Assembly: GCA_934589835.1 (NCBI GenBank)
Contig: CAKTOK010000026.1
Coordinates: 1 to 21,678 of the forward strand
Origin: an uncultured Oscillospiraceae bacterium
GTDB lineage: Bacteria; Bacillota; Clostridia; Oscillospirales; Oscillospiraceae
Length of the DNA stretch: 21,678 nt
Direction: 5' to 3'
A program made the translations under genes and the position numbers. Numbering within the stretch: the first letter of the stretch is position 1; every line of letters starts with the position of its first letter. Under the pieces are notes generated by a model. The model searched no databases. It was given only the letters and a program-made list of their open reading frames with translations, and was not told the origin of the DNA. Below are positions 7,324-13,559 of this stretch, piece after piece.

Positions 7324-7407
7324 GCTGCGCCGGAAGGCGCCGCAGTCTATTACCATCAACAGGGGATACCCCTAATTTTACAGCTTGCCATCAAGGGAGG
7401 AGAAGAA

Positions 7408-7704
7408 ATGGAGATCAAAAAGACAAAAAACGGCACAGCGCTGACGCTGGCCATCGTGGGCCGGATCGACACCACCACCGCACCTCAGCTGGAGATGGAG
7501 CTGAAGGCCGATATCGACGGCGTGACCTGCCTGCAGCTGGACTTTTCCGAGGTGGAGTACATCTCCTCGGCCGGCCTGCGGGTGCTTCTGTCCGTCCAAA
7601 AGAGCATGAGCCATCAGGGGACGATGGCGCTCTCTCACGTGAACGAAGCGGTGATGGAGGTTTTCGAGGTCACCGGCTTTGTGGATATCCTGACCATTGA
7701 GTAG
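7408..7704 (+). CDS. STAS-domain anti-sigma factor antagonist-like protein
   Basis: A 98-residue single STAS domain of SpoIIAA/RsbV length. The signature LDFSEVEYISSAGLRVLLSVQK is present; Ser54 in YISSAG aligns with the serine phosphorylated by SpoIIAB/RsbW-type kinases (Ser58 of SpoIIAA, Ser56 of RsbV). The C-terminal FEVTGFVDILTI helix-strand is typical. AGGGAGGAG precedes the ATG. No sigma factor is encoded nearby; the only kinase-like domain is fused to the MATE exporter two genes upstream. The likely role is therefore to bind that domain, in a phosphorylation-dependent way, rather than to control a sigma factor. This is inference from family and context. Confidence 0.94.
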   Translation: MEIKKTKNGTALTLAIVGRIDTTTAPQLEMELKADIDGVTCLQLDFSEVEYISSAGLRVLLSVQKSMSHQGTMALSHVNEAVMEVFEVTGFVDILTIE

Positions 7705-7785
7705 CGTGGCGGCCGCGGGGGAAGCAGCCGCACCGCTCTTCTGACTGCTCAAACGCTGATCGTCCGGATCTGAAAGGGGAGACCA

Positions 7786-8613
7786 ATGAAGATCGTCTAC
7801 TTCGGCAGTGATGTGTTCCTGCCGTGCTTTACCTATTTTTTGCAGCAGCACCAGATACTGGCGCTGTATACCTATCACAACGATGAGGACTATTTCACGG
7901 AATACGCCATTGTGAAGCTGGCGCGGGAGCGGAACATCCCCGTTCACTATGAGGCCATCACACCTCAGGAGATCACACGGTACTTCACGGAGGAGGGCTG
8001 CGAGCTGTTCTTCATTGCGGAGTATGACCGCATCCTGACGCTGCCGCAGGAGCTGCCCTCCTTCCGCGGCGTCAATACCCACAGCTCCCTGCTCCCTCAG
8101 GGCCGCAGCTATTACCCCATTGAGGGGGCCATGGAGCGCAGCCTGGCGCGCACCGGCGTGACGATGCACAAGGTAGCGCAGCGGCTGGACGGCGGCGACG
8201 TGCTGGCCCAGCGCGCCATCGACGTTACCGCCGAGATGGACAGCGTGGACATCTATCTCCGCTGTGCCTCGGAGGCGCGGGAGATGGCGGAGGACCTGAT
8301 GGCCCATCTGGAGGAACGCTGGGCGGCGGGCCGCCCACAGACGGAGCGGTATCCCTACTGGAAGCGCCCCGCCTCGCCGCTGCTGACCCTCTGCCATACC
8401 ATGCGCCGCAGCGAGGCACTGGCTGTGTTCCGTAAGTACAACGCCATGACGCAGGTGGAGCTGGACGGCGTGTGGTACTATGTGACGGCGATAATGACCG
8501 GCGTGGAGCCGCTGCACCGCGACGTGCAGTATCTTTCGCCCACGAGGGTGCTGTACCGCACTGCGGACGGTCACCTGCGGCTCCAGCTCCGTCCCATGAA
8601 GGTGCGTACATGA
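7786..8613 (+). CDS. Formyltransferase-family protein (methionyl-tRNA formyltransferase-like fold)
   Basis: A 275-residue protein with the formyl_trans_N Rossmann-like domain (residues 1-about 180) and a short C-terminal domain. The start MKIVYFGSDVFL is typical. The catalytic triad is visible: Asn97 and His99 in VNTHSSLLPQGR and Asp138 in LDGGDVLAQ, matching Asn106, His108 and Asp144 of E. coli Fmt. It differs from housekeeping Fmt in length (Fmt is about 310), in a YYPIEGAM segment after the SLLP loop and in lacking def/priA neighbours. It more likely formylates, via 10-formyl-tetrahydrofolate, an amine on a sugar or small molecule. GGGGAG precedes the ATG. It is the last sizeable gene of the MATE unit, 81 bp after the STAS gene. 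Confidence 0.87.
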   Translation: MKIVYFGSDVFLPCFTYFLQQHQILALYTYHNDEDYFTEYAIVKLARERNIPVHYEAITPQEITRYFTEEGCELFFIAEYDRILTLPQELPSFRGVNTHSSLLPQGRSYYPIEGAMERSLARTGVTMHKVAQRLDGGDVLAQRAIDVTAEMDSVDIYLRCASEAREMAEDLMAHLEERWAAGRPQTERYPYWKRPASPLLTLCHTMRRSEALAVFRKYNAMTQVELDGVWYYVTAIMTGVEPLHRDVQYLSPTRVLYRTADGHLRLQLRPMKVRT

Positions 8614-8693
8614 AACGAGCCGGAAAACAGAAGCTGCGGTACGGGCATCTGTTTAAGAGAACAGAGCGTGCCGACGATCCTGCACATCCGTGA
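8610..8693 (+). CDS. Possible 27-residue basic peptide coupled to the formyltransferase gene
   Basis: An ATG overlaps the formyltransferase stop (ATGA) and opens a short Lys/Arg-rich ORF beginning MKRAGKQKLRYGHLFKR. AAGGTG lies about 6 nt upstream. The overlap favours translation, but the length and lack of any family make this weak. Confidence 0.3.
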   Translation: MKRAGKQKLRYGHLFKRTERADDPAHP

Positions 8694-8781
8694 CCCGCTC
8701 CGCGTCTTGCTGGCTGCCTTCATCTCTGCGCTCACGCGGCGCTGGAGGCAGGATCGGGCCGCCTCGCGCCTTTTCCGCACA

Positions 8782-8816
8782 AAAATACCTCTGCGCCATT
8801 GGCGCAGAGGTATTTT
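8782..8816. terminator. Bidirectional terminator between convergent units
   Basis: A perfect 16-bp stem (8782-8797 with 8801-8816; core CCTCTGCGCC / GGCGCAGAGG) with an ATT loop, AAAA on the left flank and TTTT on the right. It should terminate both the plus-strand MATE unit and the minus-strand envelope operon. Confidence 0.93.
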
Positions 8817-8825
8817 GATTGGCAG

Positions 8826-8990
8826 TCACTGCTCATCGGGCAGCAGCTTGTGGGGCAGCAGCTTGTGGGACAGCAGCTCGTCGGGCAGCAGCTTGTGGGG
8901 CGGCAGCTCGGTCGTGCGCTTGTGACGGATGTCCGGTGTGGACATATTGTGCAGCAGAGCGGAGGCAGTGGGCGGCAAAATTTCCAGATA
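8826..8990 (-). pseudogene. In-frame open tail after the two-helix membrane protein, with HKLLP repeats
   Basis: Directly downstream of the TAA (8991-8993) of the 66-residue membrane protein, the same minus-strand frame stays open for 54 codons to a TGA at 8826-8828. It ends in tandem five-residue units (HKLLP, DELLS, HKLLP, HKLLP, DEQ). An internal ATG at 8945 would give a 39-residue peptide but has no Shine-Dalgarno. Possible readings are the cut-off C-terminus of a once longer protein, a small separate gene, or non-coding repeats. Confidence 0.35.
8838..8909. repeat. 15-bp tandem repeat, four full units plus one partial
   Basis: Units of the type GGGCAGCAGCTTGTG start at 8838, 8853, 8868, 8883 and a partial one at 8898. 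Units 1, 2 and 4 are identical; the third (GGACAGCAGCTCGTC) carries a few changes. The 15-bp period is a multiple of three, so length changes keep the reading frame. It lies between the bidirectional terminator and the end of the envelope operon. Confidence 0.85.
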
Positions 8991-9191
8991 TTACAAGTCA
9001 GGCGCGCGATTTCGTACTGCATCAAGAAGAAGCGCCGTCAAGCCGATATACACGGCGCAGACCACCGCTGCCGCAAGGCATACAGCCAGACAGACCGTGC
9101 GAAGGGCCGTCCCTTTCGGGAGGCGGCGCCGCGCGATGATGAAGCACGCCACCGCCAGCACCAGCAGCACGGCGGCAAGCCAGAGGGGCAT
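8991..9191 (-). CDS. Small two-helix membrane protein, 66 residues
   Basis: Residues about 3-20 (LWLAAVLLVLAVACFII) and 33-57 (VCLAVCLAAAVVCAVYIGL) form two membrane helices joined by a basic loop ARRRLPKGTALR, giving an N-out/C-out hairpin by the positive-inside rule. AAGGAG lies about 9 nt before the ATG. It follows the DUF3137 gene by 19 bp and is probably its operon partner. No named family recognised. The frame continues beyond its stop into a repeat-rich tail. Confidence 0.75.
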   Translation of the reverse strand: MPLWLAAVLLVLAVACFIIARRRLPKGTALRTVCLAVCLAAAVVCAVYIGLTALLLDAVRNRAPDL

Positions 9192-9210
9192 GGGATCACA
9201 CTCCTTTCTC

Positions 9211-10089
9211 TCACACGGGGCGGAACGCGTCGATCATCCCCGTGAACCATCGCAGCTCGCCGGAAAAGCGGCGGCGCAGCTGCTCCGGCGTCTCGCGGCC
9301 CTTGCCGGCATCGAAGAAGCCGCGGCCGCTGTTGACGGCGATATACAGCCTGCCGTCGCTGCGGAGGCAGACGGAGAAGGGGGCGAAGGCCCCGTCCATC
9401 AGCGGGCGCAGCCGCTCCATGCGGCTCCGGTCCAGAAAGCGCAGGGCCCACTGCTCGTTGTCGCAGCTGAGACTGAATCGCTTGTTGAAGAGCTCGTCCT
9501 CCGTTTTGACGGCGGGGAAGCGCAGCAGGCCGTCCAGCTTGCCGCGGGGCCAGAAGGTCAGCCCTGTGGGGAACTGGACGCCCAGCTCACACACCAGCCA
9601 CTGGCCGGTATAGACCGGATGCTCGTTCCGCTCCCACATCCCCGTCTCCTCGCGGTAGACGTCGTCCGTGTCCGTCAGGGTGACGGTACACAGCTCCAGC
9701 GGCAGCCCGCGGTACGCGGCCCGGACATACCCCGTTCCGGCGCAATAGCTGTGGGAGGGCAGGGGAATATTGGTGTCCTCTACGTTCAGCAGATGGACGG
9801 CGGGCTTTGTGTCCACATCGTCAAACAGTTCCCCCAGCAGGGCCGGCGCCATGGCGTCAAAGGCCTGCTGGTGGGCCTGCCCCTTGGCCTTGTCCCGCAC
9901 CAGCTGTCCCGCGCCGCCCAGCACCGCGCCGAGGACGATCATCACGACGCTGCCGCTGAGCAAAATGCCCACGCCGATGAGCGCCGCGCCCAGCACCAGA
10001 AGGAGAGTGCCGGCCAGCCTGCGGCCCCGGCTTTTTTGCAGCGCCTGTGTCAGCTGCTGGTCATTCATCGTTACGTTCTGTTCTGCCAT
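9211..10089 (-). CDS. DUF3137-like membrane protein
   Basis: A 292-residue protein with an N-terminal cytosolic stretch, two hydrophobic helices (about residues 24-60, LAGTLLLVLGAALIGVGILL and VVMIVLGAVLGGAGQLV), then a soluble domain of about 220 residues. The soluble part carries DUF3137-type features: RAAYRGLPLELCTVTL (usually YRGV), ELFNKRFSLSCDNEQWALRFL and the following RMERL. The family's function is unknown. GGGAGGA precedes the ATG by about 5 nt. It is adjacent to a second protein of the same architecture (10 bp gap), a tandem duplication or heteromeric pair. Confidence 0.85.
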   Translation of the reverse strand: MAEQNVTMNDQQLTQALQKSRGRRLAGTLLLVLGAALIGVGILLSGSVVMIVLGAVLGGAGQLVRDKAKGQAHQQAFDAMAPALLGELFDDVDTKPAVHLLNVEDTNIPLPSHSYCAGTGYVRAAYRGLPLELCTVTLTDTDDVYREETGMWERNEHPVYTGQWLVCELGVQFPTGLTFWPRGKLDGLLRFPAVKTEDELFNKRFSLSCDNEQWALRFLDRSRMERLRPLMDGAFAPFSVCLRSDGRLYIAVNSGRGFFDAGKGRETPEQLRRRFSGELRWFTGMIDAFRPV

Positions 10090-10099
10090 CGTGTCCTCC

Positions 10100-11011
10100 C
10101 TATTCCGCCGCGCCGGTGAGGACGGGGCTTGCCGCCAGCATATCCAGCAGCTTTCCCATGCCCGTCAGCGAGGCCACATACCATTTGCGGATGCCGTCCA
10201 CATCCCGCAGGTCCAGCGCCTCGGGGGGACTGGCAAAGAGATAGCGGGTGTTGAGGGCCAGCATCAGCTCGCCGCCGTGAAGGCGCAGGCAGCCCACCTG
10301 CGCGTTTTTGGCGGTGCCCTCCAGCTCCTTCACCAGCGCGCGAAGCTGGGGCGTCACCGCATCGTCCGCCGGACGGCCGTCGCCGGTGCGGACGGCGAAG
10401 AGCCTGCGGAACTGCTGGGGGTCGGTGATGTCGGCCCCCTTCCGCTCCTGAAACAGGCCCTGCAAAATGTAGTCCAGCGCGGGATCGCACAGGTCCTTGC
10501 AGCGGACGACCACACCGTGGAACAGCGTCTCGGTGCGGGTCATCCAGTTGTCGTTGTCGGGGCCGGAGCGCTCCTCCACCGTGCGGCGCAGCTCCACATT
10601 GGCGGCGGAGAACCGCAGGCCGTTGTGGACGCCCTCACGGAAGTCCGTGACGGTACGCTCCGTCCATGCCACGGACAGCAGGCCCTGCAGGGTGTCCCAG
10701 TCAATGGGCAGCTCCGGCGTCTCCGGCTCGGGGCCGAAGGCCTTTTCCAGCTCGGCGCGGAAGAAGCCGCCCAGCTCCTGCTGCAGCAGGGCCTTTTTCT
10801 TTTTCTGGGCGGGCGCCGCCAGCAGCAACAGCAGGATCACGCCGCCGAAGGCCGGCGCGATCACAAGATAAACATTGCGCTGCACGAAGGCCAGAATGAC
10901 TCCGGCGATGACCAGCAGCGCACCCAGCAGGATGCCGATGCTTTCGGTGCGCTGATACTGTCCCAGCCTTTGGGACAGCGCCTCATCGGTCATGGTCTGT
11001 TTTGGCTCCAT
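10100..11011 (-). CDS. Second DUF3137-like membrane protein (divergent paralogue)
   Basis: About 303 residues with the same layout as its downstream neighbour: two N-terminal helices (SIGILLGALLVIAGVILAFV and VYLVIAPAFGGVILLLLLAA), a KKKK stop-transfer cluster and a soluble domain. Shared motifs are NVELRRTVEER, FHGVVVRCKD, FRRLFAVRTGDG and KWYVASLTGMGKLLDML near the end. The ATG at 11011 is chosen because GGATGGTGA lies at usable distance; the in-frame ATG at 11023 (four residues longer) has its AAGG directly abutting. It is less canonical for DUF3137 than its neighbour, so the family call rests partly on architecture and synteny. Confidence 0.78.
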   Translation of the reverse strand: MEPKQTMTDEALSQRLGQYQRTESIGILLGALLVIAGVILAFVQRNVYLVIAPAFGGVILLLLLAAPAQKKKKALLQQELGGFFRAELEKAFGPEPETPELPIDWDTLQGLLSVAWTERTVTDFREGVHNGLRFSAANVELRRTVEERSGPDNDNWMTRTETLFHGVVVRCKDLCDPALDYILQGLFQERKGADITDPQQFRRLFAVRTGDGRPADDAVTPQLRALVKELEGTAKNAQVGCLRLHGGELMLALNTRYLFASPPEALDLRDVDGIRKWYVASLTGMGKLLDMLAASPVLTGAAE

Positions 11012-11029
11012 TTTGTTCACCATCCTTTT

Positions 11030-11965
11030 TTACCAGTTGTCGGCCAGCCAGTTCTCGCCCCAGACCGCCGCGGGGTCGTAGGGCTCCTGGGGCCACGCGG
11101 GGGCAAAGGGCCTGCCGTAGGCGTCGCAGGCCTGCCCGTCTTCGTCCAGCATATAGCCGTCTGGCAGGGCGAAGTAGTTCACGCCGTCATAGTACCACAG
11201 CCGCCCGTCCGACTCCTCGAAGCAGGCGTCCTCCGGCCGGGCGTACTGCGCCATGTCGCCGTTGCGGTAGAACACGCCGGTGCTCTCGGCGTCCTCCTCC
11301 CGCGGGGCGTTGCCGTCGGAGAACAGCACAAGAGCGTTGCCGTCGGCGCTGAGGCAGGGGTAGAGGATCTCCGGGCCGGTGAGATAGGGGCCGCGTCCGT
11401 CGGTGCTCTCATACAGCGGGCCGCTGCTCATGGTACCGTCGGTAAAGCAGTCGATGACCCGCATCCGGTCGATGCTGAAGGCCAGTGTCTCGCCCAGCGC
11501 GTTCTGCCACACGCCGTCCAGCAGGCGGAGGTCATAGGGCACCGGCTCGCTCTGGGAGGGCTCACAGTGCAGGTCGTTGATCTCGCCGTAGCTGCTGCCC
11601 TCGCCGCCGCCGATGTGGCGCACGGTGAAGCCGCCGCCCTCGCGCACCAGATAATAGTAGTAGTCGCCGGCGATCTCGCTGTACTTGAGGCCCAGCCCGC
11701 GCTCATCGCGGAACAGGCTGCCCGTTCCGGCGCGGCCATACCATGTGCGGTAGGTGTAGCTGCTGGCGGACAGCTCCAGCAGCAGCTGGCTGCCGTCGTC
11801 CCCCTGCCAGCAGGTGACATCGTCCGCAAGGTCCTCATCGGTCAGGATCTCCCACGCGGCGGCGGGATCGCCGGCATCATCGCTGCCGCCGCTGCCGCAG
11901 GCGGTCAGGGCCAGCAGCGCCAGCAGGGCTGCCAGCCACGCCGCCGCTCTCCAAAGCTGTCTCAT
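11030..11965 (-). CDS. Predicted lipoprotein, 311 residues
   Basis: A signal peptide (MRQLWRAAAWLAALLALLAL) ends in the lipobox LTAC with the lipidated Cys at 23, followed by a GSGGSDDAGD linker that keeps the protein membrane-anchored. The mature part is acidic and Tyr/Gly-rich, with a DLRLLDGVWQNALGETL segment resembling small beta-barrel, lipocalin-like lipoproteins of Clostridia. No enzymatic motif seen. AAGGAG precedes the ATG by 6 nt and overlaps the 3' flank of the upstream lipoprotein gene; the gap to the DUF3137-like gene is only 18 bp. Same operon as two other lipoproteins. Confidence 0.85.
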   Translation of the reverse strand: MRQLWRAAAWLAALLALLALTACGSGGSDDAGDPAAAWEILTDEDLADDVTCWQGDDGSQLLLELSASSYTYRTWYGRAGTGSLFRDERGLGLKYSEIAGDYYYYLVREGGGFTVRHIGGGEGSSYGEINDLHCEPSQSEPVPYDLRLLDGVWQNALGETLAFSIDRMRVIDCFTDGTMSSGPLYESTDGRGPYLTGPEILYPCLSADGNALVLFSDGNAPREEDAESTGVFYRNGDMAQYARPEDACFEESDGRLWYYDGVNYFALPDGYMLDEDGQACDAYGRPFAPAWPQEPYDPAAVWGENWLADNW

Positions 11966-11974
11966 AGGCGCTCC

Positions 11975-12421
11975 TTACTCCGGCAGGTCGGAGGATTCCT
12001 CCGGCTGGAACGTGTAGGCGTCGGCGTCCGCGTCCCAGAACCAGACCAGCAGCACCTGCTGGCCGTCCAGCTGGAACAGCATGGCCACATCGCCGTTGCC
12101 GTCGCCGTTCCGGTCGGCGAAGTCGATGCTTTGGAACGCCTCCCACGGGTCGCTCTGCAGGGGCGCGGGGTAGGCGGCGCAGCCGTACAGGGTCTGTTCC
12201 TCACTGTCATAGTAGAAGTCGGCGCTATCACGGTTGACGCACACCAGCACGTCGGTTTCCTCGCCATCGCGGGCGATGCTGCCGCTGTCGCGGACGATGC
12301 CGGTGACGCGCCAGTCGCCGCCCACCACATCGTTGGGGTCGTCGTCCTCACCGCCGCTGCCGCAGGCCGTCAGGCCCAGGCACAGGCCCAGCGCCAGCAG
12401 CAGGGAAAAAAGCTTCTTCAT
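11975..12421 (-). CDS. Predicted lipoprotein, 148 residues, with DxNxDGxxD loop
   Basis: The start is set at the ATG 12421 because AGGAGGG lies 9 nt upstream and the protein then begins with a classical signal peptide (MKKLFSLLLALGLCLG) ending in LTAC, Cys20. A longer in-frame start at 12469 would add an Arg-rich stretch and spoil the signal. Residues 103-111 (DRNGDGNGD) match a calcium-binding loop as in EF-hand, dockerin or FG-GAP/VCBS repeats, followed by VAMLFQLDGQQVLLVWFWD, typical of a beta-propeller-like strand pair. Envelope-exposed; partner and role unknown. Confidence 0.85.
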   Translation of the reverse strand: MKKLFSLLLALGLCLGLTACGSGGEDDDPNDVVGGDWRVTGIVRDSGSIARDGEETDVLVCVNRDSADFYYDSEEQTLYGCAAYPAPLQSDPWEAFQSIDFADRNGDGNGDVAMLFQLDGQQVLLVWFWDADADAYTFQPEESSDLPE

Positions 12422-12443
12422 CGCGGATACCCTCCTGCGCCGG

Positions 12444-13205
12444 TCACGCCGTCCGCTGGTAGCAGTCATATTCGCCGCCCCAGTACATGGTGTCCGTGTC
12501 CGCCACGGTCATGTCATAGACCGTGTCGTCGAAGGCGTCAGAGGCGGCGTAGTACACCGCTTCCTCGCCGTCGGCGGCGCTGAGGGTGCCGTAGTCCACC
12601 TCGGTCATGTCGCCGTCACCGTCCGTCCGCTCATACAGCGTCCAGCTGCCGTCCGCGCCGATCTCGATGGCGCTGGCCGCGCCGGGCTCGCCGTCCAGAT
12701 ACCAGACGCCGGCGATGTCCGCGTAGCCGCCGCTGCTTTCGTCGTCCGCCAGCCAGCCCGGTACGGTGCCGGCGGGCACAAAGGGAGTGGTGTTCTCAAA
12801 CTGGATCTGCAGCGCGCCGTAGGAGTCGAACCAGCACTGATAGCCGCAGCCGTTGTGCTCGTTGCAGGCGTAGACGTAGTCGCCGTATTCGTGGCGGATC
12901 TGGAGATAGCCGCTGGCCTCCAGACTGCCGTCGATGTAAAGCTCCCAGCGGGGCTCGCCGTCCTCGTTCAGGGCCACATACAGCGCCTGCGGCGCTTCGC
13001 CGTCGTTTACCACGGCCTCCCAGTCCCCCAGATAGGCGCTGTAATCCGTGTCGTCATAATCCTCCTTCACCATGCCGTCGATGCGGGTGGGGATGATGTC
13101 CGATACGCCGCCGTCTCCCTCGTCAACGGTGTCGCCGCAGGCTGCCAGACTCAGACACAGAGCCAGCGCCAGCAGCAGGGACAAAGCGTTTTTCAGATGC
13201 TTCAT
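12444..13205 (-). CDS. Predicted lipoprotein, 253 residues
   Basis: The signal peptide MKHLKNALSLLLALALCLS ends in LAAC with the lipidated Cys at 23. The mature protein is acidic and seems to hold two repeats of a small beta-barrel type: YSAYLGDWEAVVNDGE... (residues about 56-130) and ADIAGVWYLDGEPGAAS... (about 162-235). The W-x-L/V opening and the G-x-W-T-L/W-E-L strand are shared with the 311-residue lipoprotein. GGAGAGG precedes the ATG. It lies 22 bp upstream of the next lipoprotein gene. Confidence 0.85.
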   Translation of the reverse strand: MKHLKNALSLLLALALCLSLAACGDTVDEGDGGVSDIIPTRIDGMVKEDYDDTDYSAYLGDWEAVVNDGEAPQALYVALNEDGEPRWELYIDGSLEASGYLQIRHEYGDYVYACNEHNGCGYQCWFDSYGALQIQFENTTPFVPAGTVPGWLADDESSGGYADIAGVWYLDGEPGAASAIEIGADGSWTLYERTDGDGDMTEVDYGTLSAADGEEAVYYAASDAFDDTVYDMTVADTDTMYWGGEYDCYQRTA

Positions 13206-13231
13206 AGCGTTTCCTCTCCTTTTTTGTGTTG

Positions 13232-13471
13232 TCAGTGTTCCTGCTCCGCCATGGCGAAAAGCTCATCGTGGCTCAGCTCCACATCGCCGAAGCGAACGAA
13301 GATGCCGTTGGTCACGGCGCTGCTCCACAGCTGCGGATCGGTCAGGGGGCGGAAGCGGAGCTTATCCAGATAGGGCTTCATGTCCAGCAGCAGCCGGCTG
13401 CCGGATACGAAATCCACCTGCAGGACGTGGTCCGCCAGCGGCGCCACGGCTGCGATGTATCTCCGGTTCAA
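13232..13471 (-). CDS. DUF2442-domain protein, 79 residues, TTG start
   Basis: The sequence from the TTG reads NRRYIAAVAPLADHVLQVDF, then LLLDMKPYLDKLRFRPLTDP and FVRFGDVELSHDELF. This is the DUF2442 pattern (an N-terminal 'V.pl.dy.L.v.F..G....D' and a 'W.....I.W.....ls.d.L' ending). The start is fixed by GGAGG 8 nt upstream of the TTG; no ATG is available without running into the LuxR gene and a terminator hairpin. DUF2442 proteins are often found near toxin-antitoxin or regulatory genes, but function is not established. It lies 26 bp before the first lipoprotein gene. Confidence 0.82.
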   Translation of the reverse strand: MNRRYIAAVAPLADHVLQVDFVSGSRLLLDMKPYLDKLRFRPLTDPQLWSSAVTNGIFVRFGDVELSHDELFAMAEQEH

Positions 13472-13500
13472 GGGCGTCTCCTCCTTTCCTGCAAATAGAT

Positions 13501-13538
13501 AAGGACCCACTGTACGGCCATTGTACAGCGGGTCCCTT
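13501..13538 (-). terminator. Terminator or attenuator hairpin after the LuxR gene
   Basis: GGACCC + CTGTAC on the left pair with GTACAG + GGGTCC on the right (13503-13515 with 13523-13535), one mismatch, 7-nt loop. Read on the minus strand it is followed by a modest TTATCTATTT tract. It may end the regulator transcript or only attenuate read-through into the lipoprotein operon. Confidence 0.65.
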
Positions 13539-13559
13539 GCGGCGACTATTAACCTTTGG

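Noticed and set aside
5911..7359. 482-codon minus-strand ORF opposite the 453-residue protein
   Set aside because: The plus-strand gene has a ribosome binding site, a coupled start and protein-like composition; the minus frame is Gln/Arg/His-rich without a start signal.
7361..7373. AGGGG-ATA-CCCCT hairpin before the STAS gene as a terminator
   Set aside because: Only a 5-bp stem with 3-nt loop and a broken AATTTTA tail; too weak to claim a transcript end inside the unit.
8838..8909. CRISPR-like array at the 15-bp repeats
   Set aside because: The units are directly adjacent with no spacers and are too short for CRISPR repeats; this is a simple tandem repeat.
9770..12583. 937-codon plus-strand ORF opposite the lipoprotein/DUF3137 genes
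   Set aside because: It is antisense to several genes with signal peptides, ribosome binding sites and family motifs. It runs across their boundaries and translates to Gln/His/Ala/Val-rich sequence typical of antisense frames in GC-rich DNA.
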